This document shows positions 45,157 through 54,388 of a stretch of 64,000 bases of DNA, in pieces. The notes under the pieces were generated by a model. That model was not told the origin of the DNA and did not search any database. It worked only from the letters and a program-made list of their open reading frames with translations. Numbering within the stretch: the stretch's first letter is position 1; each line of letters starts with the position of its first letter. The stretch covers positions 15,954 to 79,953 of the forward strand of contig CABTOK010000003.1 in the NCBI GenBank assembly GCA_902486425.1, given 5' to 3'. Source of the stretch: UBA11475 sp902486425. GTDB lineage: Bacteria; Bacillota; Clostridia; Christensenellales; Borkfalkiaceae. The position numbers were made by a program, and so were the translations under genes.

Positions 45157-45221
45157 CGAAAGGTCAGGGACGATAAATTCTGTTTTGTCCCGGAACCCGG
45201 TAAGAACAAGAAGGGGATAAA

Positions 45222-46172
45222 TTGGTTAAAGAAAGAACGACAATAAAAGACGTAGCGAAAGAAGCGAACGTCACTGCTCAGACTGTTTCGAGAGTGTGCC
45301 GTAATCTCGGCTATGTTGCGCCCGCCACTAAAGAAAGAGTTTTGGAGGCATGCAGGAAGCTTAATTATCTGCCTAACAAATCGGCGATATCGCTTCGTAA
45401 CGGCAAGGCTAACAGCATAGCGGTGGTATTCGACAGTCTTAAGAATATCTACTTCGCCATTATGACCGATTATATAAACGACGAACTCGCAAAACGCGAC
45501 TATGTTTTACAACCCTATTTCGTAAAAAGGTCCATTATCGACACAGATATATATCTGGAAGCGGTTTCTTCGGGAGCGAGTGCCGTTATAAGCTTCTTAC
45601 AGCCGACCGACGATCTGGAAAAGACAGTTAAACGTTATGGTGTTCCGCTTATGATATTCGGCAGACGTACAGATATAGGCGACATCGATTACGTTACGAC
45701 CGACGACGTCGAAGGCGGCAGGATTGCCGCAAGAAGAATAATCGCCGACGGAAGAAAAAAACTCGTATTCTTAGGCGACGGTTTCGGAATGACTTGTGTT
45801 CAGGACAGATACGACGGTTTTGAGGAAGAGCTTAAAAAGAACGGGTTTACCCCCGAGATCGTTTATTACAACAGATGGGCGGAAGGCGATGAGGAGCTTG
45901 AAACAACGCTTGAAAACGCCGACGGAATTTTTTGTTTTAACGATATAATCGCCTATAACGTTTTCAGAAAGATAAGTTGTGAAAATAAAACGGTAGTCGG
46001 ATACGACGATATACAAAGCGATCTTCCGATGCCTATAGACCTCGTCTCGGTCGGCGTCGATAAAAAGAAGTATGTCGAATTCATGGTAGACAAACTTTTC
46101 GAGAAACTTAATAAAGGAACCAGTGAAAAGATACGAGAGATATATGAGGTGCGTTTATCCGAGCGCCGTTGA
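45222..46172 (+). CDS. LacI-family transcriptional regulator (locus B)
   Basis: 316 residues, TTG start with AAGGGG 6 bp upstream. Helix-turn-helix TIKDVAKEANVTAQTVSRVC, hinge at LNYLPNKSAISLRNG, then the sugar-sensing domain (SIAVVFDSLKNIYF, DYVTTDDVEGGRIAARRI, GVDKKKYVEFMVDKL). Two identical TTAACGTTAA operators flank it and the esterase gene (43996 and 46286), so it very likely binds them, controlling itself, the esterase and the large lipoproteins. It is closer to classic LacI/PurR proteins than the regulator of locus A. Confidence 0.94.
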   Translation: MVKERTTIKDVAKEANVTAQTVSRVCRNLGYVAPATKERVLEACRKLNYLPNKSAISLRNGKANSIAVVFDSLKNIYFAIMTDYINDELAKRDYVLQPYFVKRSIIDTDIYLEAVSSGASAVISFLQPTDDLEKTVKRYGVPLMIFGRRTDIGDIDYVTTDDVEGGRIAARRIIADGRKKLVFLGDGFGMTCVQDRYDGFEEELKKNGFTPEIVYYNRWAEGDEELETTLENADGIFCFNDIIAYNVFRKISCENKTVVGYDDIQSDLPMPIDLVSVGVDKKKYVEFMVDKLFEKLNKGTSEKIREIYEVRLSERR

Positions 46173-46213
46173 TCAGGAAAGAGACTTTTGATGAATTCAA
46201 AGTCGATCCGACG

Positions 46214-46242
46214 GAAGTTTAACCGGCTTAAAGGTTAACTTC
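46214..46242 (+). terminator. Possible weak terminator after the locus B regulator gene
   Basis: GAAGTTTAACC pairs with GGTTAACTTC around an 8-nt loop, followed only by CTTTAATTT. It is likely leaky. Confidence 0.45.
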
Positions 46243-46285
46243 TTTAATTTGAAGAACGGCGTTCGTAATGCTGTTTAATTTTCAA

Positions 46286-46302
46286 TATGTTAACGTTAAA
46301 AT
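46286..46302. promoter_or_regulatory. LacI-type operator O2 of locus B
   Basis: TATGTTAACGTTAAAAT, identical to O1 at 43996. It ends just upstream of a second promoter. Confidence 0.75.
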
Positions 46303-46305
46303 GTA

Positions 46306-46334
46306 TTGAAACAATTATAATCTGCTAATATACG
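46306..46334 (+). promoter_or_regulatory. Second promoter of locus B, before the large lipoproteins
   Basis: TTGAAA (46306-46311), a 17-bp spacer, TATACG (46329-46334). Operator O2 lies 3 bp upstream of the -35. Confidence 0.5.
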
Positions 46335-46464
46335 TCAGGTATGAAAAAACAGGAAAGACTTGAATCCGAGAGCAGGAAAAAGGTTTTAAAAGACGACCGT
46401 TATAGCGATCGAAAAATAAAAAGTCGTAAACCGGACTTAAAGCGGTTTAAAAAGGAGGAAGAAA

Positions 46465-49400
46465 ATGAAAAAAAGGCTGACTCTTGCGGTTACGCTGTTA
46501 ATCGCGGTATGTTGTCTGACGCTCGGCGCGTGTAAGGTTACCGATAAACCCAATACGCCCGACAACCCTTCCAAAGAGTATCGTATAGTTCTCGACGGAG
46601 AAGCTACACGTTCTCTTACGGCAGGCGATACCGACGTCATTAATTGGACCGTCATGTACGGCGACGACGCGGTTACCGATCAGAAAGTAGAAATTGCTTT
46701 GTCAAGCGAGACCGTAGTTGAAAAGACTGCCGGAACAGCTACAAGCGCGACGATCAAAGCATTGGCGCCCGGCAGAGTAAGAGTAACGATTAAACTGAAA
46801 GATAAAAACGTTACGGTTTCCGTAACATATACGGTAAGTAAACCCTCATTCTGGGGCGCGACCACGGGAACTTTCGCAACGGGAGAAACCGACGCTACCG
46901 CTACCGGCGGACAGTCGACCGCTCTTACGAGAGTAAAAGGTTCCGTATGGATGTTCTCGGCAAAACTCAATATTACCGATTACACTTCTACCGAAACCGT
47001 AGCCGTAGGATCATTCGTCGACGCAGGTAACAGCGCATTATGGTTCGGTCTTCAGAATAACGACGGCAAAGCCGACGGAAGATTTTCGGTATATATCCGC
47101 AATTTCTTAAAGGGTTGGGGACAGGCGACGACCGATCAGACCGTAACCGGATATTCAAGATATACCGGCACGACCGAGATTCCCGTTGTTTTAATCAGGA
47201 ACGGAACAAGCTACTATTACAGCATTGCGGGCATGTTCGGTTCTTACGTCGATAACACAGACACTTCGATCGAAACATACGCGGGCATTCAGAGTCAGAA
47301 TCAGGCTGTAACGGTAACCGACTTCTCGATGGAAACCGACGCAGATCTTGTACAGGCCGCTATCTCTGTCGTATGTCCCGAAGACAAGGTAGGAGCGGTA
47401 AGTATTACAGTTCCCTCGAATATGTCCACTCAGATCGTCAGCGGAAGCGAAGGCGCGCAGTTCAATCTTACTGCCGATTGCTATGCCAACGGCGAAAAAC
47501 TTGCCGATAAAACCGTAACTTGGAACATCGATACTAACGCTCTTATCGCCGGTTCTGCGACTATCGAAAACGGTCTTTTGAGAGTTACCGGCGGAACCGA
47601 AGGCGTTCTTACGATAACCGCTACTTACGAAGACGTATCCGACGTAATAAGCGTAAAAGTAATCAATAAGGAACTCACCGACGAAAACGAACTCTTCACA
47701 ATGAAGGGCGGCGTAAGAAAGATCGGCGAAAACGGAATCGAATTTCCCGAGGAATACGTCGGTTCGGCAAACATTCCCAATACCAACGAAGGCAGATATA
47801 CCGAAGATTACACCTACAAGGCATTGCTTAAAAACAAGCTCGTAGGCAATTTCTCGATAGAATTCACCGTATCAGACTACAAGACATCTTCACAGTTCCC
47901 GAAACTCATGTTCTCTTTCGGCGCAGATACCAACAACGTTTACCTTGTATACGGTCAGCATACCCGTTTCGAAGCGTTTGCAAACAAAAACAATGCGGGC
48001 GTTCTTCAGGGTAACTGGTATCAGGGCGAAGGTATGGAAGGAATGATCGACCGTACCGGAGCGGTTCGTTACAGGATCGCGGTAGAAGACGGCGTTTACA
48101 AAGTTTACGCTTATCTTAACAACAAATGGACGGCAATCAAGATCACTCAGGACGGAGCAAACGTTCCGATGATCCGTAAATACGAAGACTTCACGAAAGA
48201 ATTACCGCTCCTTATAACCGCTAAAGAATTATCCTGTAAAATAAGCGACGTAATTGTAACAAACGGCTCCGCTTCCGATAGTTACAGATACGCTTCGGAC
48301 GGATTCGTTTCGTATAACGATATGTACGAATTCTCCGACGGCGGTTTCACCGTAGGATTCGCTTCCGACGGCTGGAACGGCAAATGGGGCAGCACTTCCG
48401 CAATAAGAACGACTGCCGTACCCGATTCTTATAAACTCACTTATAAAATCAAATTCTCCAAAGCGATGGACGACGCTAAGTTCGTCGCAATAATCGGCAA
48501 CGTTTCGTTCATGATCAATAACAAACTTAACAGCAACGTTATCGAAGCTGCGAGAGTTAAACTCAATAACGACGGCAACGAAGACTGGGGCAGCCAGGTA
48601 ACCAAAACCGTAGCTACCGCTAACGAAGACGTAACCGTTGTAATTACGAGAACGGCAGAGGGCGTTTTAACCTTCTACGTAAACGATCAGCCCGTAGTAA
48701 CAGAATCAAGCGCCGCTTACGGAACAATGAAGATTTATACCTTTAACACCGCAGCGGATCAGATAGCCAACAACGGTTATGAAGTAATTGTGTCTGATTT
48801 TAATTTAGGCGACTACGAAGCATACTCCACATGGAAGGCTTCGGCAGAAAACCTTACCGTAAAGGTTAACGAAGAAAAGACTCCCGCAATTACCGTTAAA
48901 CACGACGGCGTTACCGTAACCGAAGGTTATACAGTAAGCTACGAATACGAAGGCGACGTAGTATCCGTATATAACGGAACTATCAAAGGTCTTAAAGCAG
49001 GTTCTGCAAACGTTACCGTAAAAATCACTGCGGATAATGCGGTTGTGGCGATGTTCGTCGTTACCGTAATCGTTCCCGAAGTCCGGTACGAAGCAGGCTT
49101 CGGCGGAATAACCGGAGATGAAGCTACTATCAAAATTTACGGCGAACTCGACCTTAAACCTTACGTAAGAGCGGACGCAGACGTTGAAGCCGAATACGAA
49201 TTGACTTCAGAAGGCGACTGTATAGAATTGACCGGCGGCATTGTCAAAGGTCTCAAGACCGGCGACGCTACCGTAACCGTAACGGCTAAGGGAACAAACG
49301 TTTCCAAAACGATAACCGTTCATGTTTCTGACGAAGTCAACCACAACTACGCTTTAAGCGTAAAAGCTACCGAAGAATTATATGCCGGCGACGAAGGAAC

Positions 49401-51834
49401 AATCACTGTTTCGGCGTCTGATAACGGTCAGATATTGGCAGGCGAAAACGTTACTATAAGTTTTAAATTTTCTTCCGAAGGTCTTACCGTAGCAGACGGC
49501 AAAATCATCACCAACGAAGAATTATTTGCGGCGAGTACCGAAGTTACCGTAACCGTAACTCTTACCGTTGACGGCGAAGTCGTTAAGACCGAAACCGTTA
49601 CCGTAAACGTTCTCGCAACCGTTTACACTATTACTATCAATAACGAAAAGACCGAACTCAGAACCGAATACGGTCTCGATACTTCCAATGTAACTTATAA
49701 AGTTTTAAGAAACAATCTTGAAACCGCACTCGAAGCAACCGCTTCCGTAACCGGCGACGCGATTACTTATAATAACGGCGTTGTAAAGGGCGTTAAAAAC
49801 GGTGCTGCGACCTTGACCTTCACATACGGCAAGGCTTCGGACTCCGTAGCTTACGCAGTAACCGCAACTATCTTCAACTCCACGAGAGCGAGAGGCACCT
49901 TATCTTACGGCGAAGACGGCAAATCCGTAACCGTAAACGGCGGCTCGGGCGTTGCGTTCAGCTATCCCGCAAAGGTCTGGAAGGTTACCGCAACCGTAAC
50001 TTACAGCGATTTTGCAAGCAGCGAAAGCGGCGCGACGGTCGTAGGTTTCACTTCCGGCAAGAATAGCGGCGATACGTTTAACGATACCTTGATTCTCGGT
50101 ATTACTTCCGGCGACGTTATGGGTATGCGTTACGTATGCTGGCTCAACGGCTGGGGAAACAAACAGAGCTTTATCAACATAGAGGGATATAACGGTTTAT
50201 CGTTAAACGACGTATTTACCGCTACCAAAAACAAGACATGGGAACTTATCAGACTTAACGACGAATATTACTTCGCTTACGGCGATTTCTTCGGTAAGTT
50301 TATACCCGTAAACAGCGACGGTACGCCTTACACCGGTATCGAAGCGACCTTCCCGGGAGTATTCGCTCAGTTCGGTTGCGGCTTCACCGCTTCGGATATC
50401 GAACTCGATTACGACGCAGCTTCCGTAACGGCGGCGGCAGAAGCGTATTCGCAAAAAACGGCTTATTCGCTTGAAATTCTTGCCGCCGGATCTCATACCG
50501 TAGGTACCGAACAGGAAATCGGATATAAACTTCTTCCTTCGTTTGTAACCGAAACCGTAACTTACAGCATAAACACCGAAAACCTTGTCGAAGGCACAGC
50601 AACGTTAAACGGCAATAAGGTAGCTCTTTCCGCCGACGCGAAAGGCAGCTACGTCGTAAGAGTAACCACTGCGAGCGGCAAATATGCCGAAACTATCGTT
50701 AACGCAACCGGCGACAGAATTTATACCGAAAATTCCGAATTCAAAACGTACGGCAGCGACGTTACGATGATGGACGACGGCGAAACCGGTTATAAGATCG
50801 TCTTTAATAATGCGAACGTCAACGGCGTAGTAAAGGAACACCGCTACATCGAAAACACGGAATTTTCGGCAAATTATAAAAAGACGTTGACGGGTGACTT
50901 CAGCGTAGAGTTCACGGTATCAGATTATAAAGCTACCGCAGAATATCCCAAACTTATGGTATCATTCGGCGGACGTCATGCGCAGTTCTACATCGCATAT
51001 AAGCCAAACGGTGAATATCGTATCGAAACTCTTTCTGAACACGAATGGGCAGACCGCGGTTTCTCGACAGACGACGGCGCCTGGTCCAATACGAAGAATT
51101 TTGAAAATTTCGATGCTACCGCAAGTCATGCTTATAAGATCGATCTTATAAACGGCGTATTCCATCTCTATGTAGACGGGGTCGAATACAAAATTCAGAC
51201 AGATAACAACACTCACGATACTTACGCAATAAGAAGATACGAAGACTGGAAGACCGCTCAGCCGATGAGAATTTCGACAAACGGTTGTACGGCAGTCGTA
51301 AGCAACATCAAAGTTACCGAAAAAGGTCTTACTAAATTTGCGGGCTTTACGGGAGTATCGAGTTCTTATGACGAAGCTACCGGTACGATTACTTCCGAAA
51401 TGTGCAACAGATCCTGGAATAACGCACCCGAATTCCATTACGGACTTGCTTTGCCCGAAGCTTATAAATTAAGTTTCGACGTAAACTTCTCCGACGGAAT
51501 GAGCGACGCTAAATTCGGCGTAAAGCTCGGCGGCAGAAATTCCTTATGGATCGAAAACAAACTTAACGGCAGCGATAAATGCCTTCATCTTGCAAATGAA
51601 GATTGGAGCGATGCCGGCTGGAGAGTTTCCGGAAACACGACCGTTCATATGGAAATAACCGTTACTGCAGAAGGCAAAGTAAGCTACAGCATCAATGCGG
51701 AAGGCGGCGAAGCCGTAACGGGAACTATTTCGGACAGAACCGATAAGAGTTTCTCGTTTATCGTTTTCAACGGCACTGCCGCAGATTCTTCCAAAACCGT
51801 TTCGGTTAAGAATATTACCGTAACCGCATTATAA
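46465..51834 (+). CDS. Giant modular lipoprotein (Ig-like plus lectin-like modules, duplicated A-Ig-B-C unit)
   Basis: 1789 residues, the longest gene here; ribosome site AAGGAGG, lipobox Cys 23 (LGAC). After an Ig-like domain come: module A (about 131-300), Ig (305-400), module B (407-610; FSIEFTVSDYKTSSQFPKLM), module C (614-790; YKLTYKIKFSKAMDDAKF), several Big_2-type repeats (795-1130), then A' (1135-1320), Ig, B' (1421-1620; FSVEFTVSDYKATAEYPKLM) and C' (1625-1789; YKLSFDVNFSDGMSDAKF). The second series repeats the first. A, B and C are beta-rich, each about 170-200 residues, and probably bind glycans; no catalytic motif is visible. Likely the surface polysaccharide trap of locus B. Confidence 0.8.
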   Translation: MKKRLTLAVTLLIAVCCLTLGACKVTDKPNTPDNPSKEYRIVLDGEATRSLTAGDTDVINWTVMYGDDAVTDQKVEIALSSETVVEKTAGTATSATIKALAPGRVRVTIKLKDKNVTVSVTYTVSKPSFWGATTGTFATGETDATATGGQSTALTRVKGSVWMFSAKLNITDYTSTETVAVGSFVDAGNSALWFGLQNNDGKADGRFSVYIRNFLKGWGQATTDQTVTGYSRYTGTTEIPVVLIRNGTSYYYSIAGMFGSYVDNTDTSIETYAGIQSQNQAVTVTDFSMETDADLVQAAISVVCPEDKVGAVSITVPSNMSTQIVSGSEGAQFNLTADCYANGEKLADKTVTWNIDTNALIAGSATIENGLLRVTGGTEGVLTITATYEDVSDVISVKVINKELTDENELFTMKGGVRKIGENGIEFPEEYVGSANIPNTNEGRYTEDYTYKALLKNKLVGNFSIEFTVSDYKTSSQFPKLMFSFGADTNNVYLVYGQHTRFEAFANKNNAGVLQGNWYQGEGMEGMIDRTGAVRYRIAVEDGVYKVYAYLNNKWTAIKITQDGANVPMIRKYEDFTKELPLLITAKELSCKISDVIVTNGSASDSYRYASDGFVSYNDMYEFSDGGFTVGFASDGWNGKWGSTSAIRTTAVPDSYKLTYKIKFSKAMDDAKFVAIIGNVSFMINNKLNSNVIEAARVKLNNDGNEDWGSQVTKTVATANEDVTVVITRTAEGVLTFYVNDQPVVTESSAAYGTMKIYTFNTAADQIANNGYEVIVSDFNLGDYEAYSTWKASAENLTVKVNEEKTPAITVKHDGVTVTEGYTVSYEYEGDVVSVYNGTIKGLKAGSANVTVKITADNAVVAMFVVTVIVPEVRYEAGFGGITGDEATIKIYGELDLKPYVRADADVEAEYELTSEGDCIELTGGIVKGLKTGDATVTVTAKGTNVSKTITVHVSDEVNHNYALSVKATEELYAGDEGTITVSASDNGQILAGENVTISFKFSSEGLTVADGKIITNEELFAASTEVTVTVTLTVDGEVVKTETVTVNVLATVYTITINNEKTELRTEYGLDTSNVTYKVLRNNLETALEATASVTGDAITYNNGVVKGVKNGAATLTFTYGKASDSVAYAVTATIFNSTRARGTLSYGEDGKSVTVNGGSGVAFSYPAKVWKVTATVTYSDFASSESGATVVGFTSGKNSGDTFNDTLILGITSGDVMGMRYVCWLNGWGNKQSFINIEGYNGLSLNDVFTATKNKTWELIRLNDEYYFAYGDFFGKFIPVNSDGTPYTGIEATFPGVFAQFGCGFTASDIELDYDAASVTAAAEAYSQKTAYSLEILAAGSHTVGTEQEIGYKLLPSFVTETVTYSINTENLVEGTATLNGNKVALSADAKGSYVVRVTTASGKYAETIVNATGDRIYTENSEFKTYGSDVTMMDDGETGYKIVFNNANVNGVVKEHRYIENTEFSANYKKTLTGDFSVEFTVSDYKATAEYPKLMVSFGGRHAQFYIAYKPNGEYRIETLSEHEWADRGFSTDDGAWSNTKNFENFDATASHAYKIDLINGVFHLYVDGVEYKIQTDNNTHDTYAIRRYEDWKTAQPMRISTNGCTAVVSNIKVTEKGLTKFAGFTGVSSSYDEATGTITSEMCNRSWNNAPEFHYGLALPEAYKLSFDVNFSDGMSDAKFGVKLGGRNSLWIENKLNGSDKCLHLANEDWSDAGWRVSGNTTVHMEITVTAEGKVSYSINAEGGEAVTGTISDRTDKSFSFIVFNGTAADSSKTVSVKNITVTAL

Positions 51835-51876
51835 TAAGACAAAATTACAGACTCTCATACGGAGAACAATCATACA

Positions 51877-54186
51877 ATGAAAAAATTATTTTACAGTTTA
51901 ATTTCGATCGTTCTTGCGTTTTCGTTCACGTTATCGGCTTGCGGCGGAGGCGGCAAGCCCGATAGCGGCTCGACCGAATATTTGCTTAACGTTCGTACGT
52001 CCGAGGTTCAGAATATAAAGATCGGCGACGTTCCGTCAAAGATTCTTTATAACGTCAAACCCAAAGACGCCGAAGTAACTTTCGATTCGTCCGACGACGG
52101 CATCGTCACCGTAGACAAGTACGGCGAAGTAACAGGCGTTTCGGCAGGAACCGCAACCGTTACCGTAGCGTTAAAGGAAAAGCCCGAAATAAACAAGGTT
52201 ATTACCTACAACGTTTCGCATAACTTCTTCAAACACAACAAAGGTTACGTAAACGGCAACGCGGACTTCTCGAAAGAGGATAACGGCGAAGTTACGATTA
52301 ACGGCGAACAGACGCAGATACTTGCCGATAAAGCGGGGCAGAACTGGTACTTCAAGACCACGCTCAGCTATACCGACGCGGCTACGGAACCCGGTTCGTT
52401 CGGTATCGGCTCGTTTATGGTAGACATTGCTCATCCTATCGGAGATACGATGTTCTGGTATATGGTATGGCCGACCTCAGGTCAGCTTTGTACCGGCGGC
52501 TGGCGTTACGCGCTCGGTCTTAACTACGATCATAAAGATATCGACGGTGCTAAGGTCGATACATCCAAGCCCTTCGATCTCACTATGATCCGTTACGGCA
52601 CCGAACATTACCTTATCGCGGAACAGGACGGAGTCGTCATAAATAAAACCGTTTTCGACGTTCCGTATTTCAGCGGCGTAGATACCTATCCCGGAATCTA
52701 CGGTCAGAACCTTTACTTCAAAGCGACTGACTTTACAGCAACCAACGACATTGACGAAGTAACCGATAAACTCGCTGAATTCACTCTTCCGACAGCTATC
52801 GAAATAAGCGCGCCCGGCACAAAACTTTTCGCCGGCGAAACTTATAAGTTAAAAGCAGTCGTAAGTCCCGTAGAGGTATTCGATAAATCGGGCAAGTTCT
52901 CTCTAGTTACGCCCGTTGACGGCGTAACCCTTACCGAAGACGGCGTTCTTACAATCTCAGACGGCGCAAGCGGAAGCATTACCGTAAACGTAAAAGCAAG
53001 CGCAGACGAAACCGTAACGGGATCAAAAACATTCGCTATCGAAAAGAAGGCTGCTTCGCAGTCGGCTCTCGTAGATACCGGCGCCGTTGTCGGAAACGCT
53101 ACCGTAAACAACAACACCGTTACCGTCAGCGGCGAAACGTATGTTCCGCTTGTCGTAAACGGTGGAAACTGGTATCTTACCGCAAAGGTAAATACCGTAG
53201 GCTCCGCTGCAGGCAAAAAAGCAGGTCTTATGAGCGCTCTTAACGGATTTACCGATTACACCCGTTTCTCCATTAATTATGTAGGCAGCGGCAACGACCA
53301 CAAAGCGGATATTTCGACCGTTCAGTCGACCGTTATCACCGCGTTCGGAGCAGAAACCGATGCTATGGAGGAAGGCGAAGTTCACGAAATCGGCTTACTC
53401 AAACAGGGATATACTCTTTATATCTTTGCCGACGGCAAACTCATGAAGTCCGTTACAGACGTAGACGATTCGACGATCCCCGCACTTTATGCGGATACGG
53501 CGGCTGTGTTCAAAGATATAACCGTTACGACCGACAAAGCCGAAATCGAACGGGTTCTCGAAGAAAATCCTTTCTTTGTAGGCGGTTACGTAACCATGAC
53601 TACAGACTCTTACGGAAACAGATCGTATAAGTTCGCGTCGAACAGATGGCAGGGCAACAAAAATAACATCGACTGGCCGCCCGTAAACAATTTTGAAAAC
53701 GGTATTTCTTACAGAACCGCTCTGACCGGCGACTACACTATCGAATACACCGTTTCGAATATTGAATTCACCAAGGGCGTGAACAATGACGGCAAGGGCA
53801 TCGACGCAAAATTCCTCGTGTACTTAAGAAGCGAATCTCCTTCTTCGAGTTTGCAGTTTACGTTTGAAAGACTTTCAGGCGAAAAGGGAGATCCGGAAGC
53901 CAGATTCGTTCCGTGTTTAAAGGACGATACTTGGACGGGTTACGACTATCCCGAAGGATACAAATACGCCGACATCTGGAAGTCCGGTTCGGTAAACGTT
54001 AAAATAGTAAAGACTCACGACCGCATAGAACTTTATCTTAACGGCACGAGAATTTTCGAAAACGAAATGTTTATGGAAAATCAGGGCGAATGGGGTACCA
54101 AGACGGTATGTACGCCGGGTATAGGCACGTTTGCTTGCGGCGCGACCGTTTCGAACGTAAAAATTACAGTAAACAATCAAGCGTAA
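51877..54186 (+). CDS. Modular lipoprotein related to the giant one upstream
   Basis: 769 residues, lipobox Cys in LSACGG (about 22). A Big_2 domain (about 38-105; ITYNV at its end) leads to an A-like module (110-300; WYFKTTLSYTDAATEPGSFG, TMIRYGTEHYLIAEQDG), an Ig domain (305-395), a shorter A-like part (400-550; WYLTAKVNTVGSAAG) and a B-like C-terminus (555-769; YTIEYTVSNIEF, KTHDRIELYLNGTRIFENEM). It looks like a smaller paralog for the same glycan. It starts 42 bp after the giant gene; ribosome site GGAGA, at a long distance. Confidence 0.78.
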   Translation: MKKLFYSLISIVLAFSFTLSACGGGGKPDSGSTEYLLNVRTSEVQNIKIGDVPSKILYNVKPKDAEVTFDSSDDGIVTVDKYGEVTGVSAGTATVTVALKEKPEINKVITYNVSHNFFKHNKGYVNGNADFSKEDNGEVTINGEQTQILADKAGQNWYFKTTLSYTDAATEPGSFGIGSFMVDIAHPIGDTMFWYMVWPTSGQLCTGGWRYALGLNYDHKDIDGAKVDTSKPFDLTMIRYGTEHYLIAEQDGVVINKTVFDVPYFSGVDTYPGIYGQNLYFKATDFTATNDIDEVTDKLAEFTLPTAIEISAPGTKLFAGETYKLKAVVSPVEVFDKSGKFSLVTPVDGVTLTEDGVLTISDGASGSITVNVKASADETVTGSKTFAIEKKAASQSALVDTGAVVGNATVNNNTVTVSGETYVPLVVNGGNWYLTAKVNTVGSAAGKKAGLMSALNGFTDYTRFSINYVGSGNDHKADISTVQSTVITAFGAETDAMEEGEVHEIGLLKQGYTLYIFADGKLMKSVTDVDDSTIPALYADTAAVFKDITVTTDKAEIERVLEENPFFVGGYVTMTTDSYGNRSYKFASNRWQGNKNNIDWPPVNNFENGISYRTALTGDYTIEYTVSNIEFTKGVNNDGKGIDAKFLVYLRSESPSSSLQFTFERLSGEKGDPEARFVPCLKDDTWTGYDYPEGYKYADIWKSGSVNVKIVKTHDRIELYLNGTRIFENEMFMENQGEWGTKTVCTPGIGTFACGATVSNVKITVNNQA

Positions 54187-54213
54187 AAATACGCGACTTA
54201 AAAACACTCACTC

Positions 54214-54292
54214 TTTGAAAAAATTCTGAAAGTATTTTTTCAAAAAAACCTCTTGAATAGGCCGCCGCGACCGTCCGTAAGGGCGATCGCGG
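54214..54292 (+). promoter_or_regulatory. Two intercistronic hairpins before the GH43 gene
   Basis: TTTGAAAAAAT (54214-54224) pairs with ATTTTTTCAAA (54234-54244), and CCGCGA (54265-54270) pairs with TCGCGG (54287-54292). Neither is a standard terminator; partial attenuation or RNA processing inside the operon is likely. Confidence 0.5.
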
Positions 54293-54388
54293 AAAGGTTT
54301 ATCGGGAATATAAACGAACGAAACGCGATTTTTTATCCGGTCAGCCGGAAAATACTTAAACCGAAATAAAAACCACGGTGAACAATTT

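Noticed and set aside
46341..46535. 64-residue basic frame before the giant lipoprotein
   Set aside because: It overlaps the lipoprotein start in another frame, has no proper ribosome site spacing and only low-complexity Lys/Glu/Arg sequence.
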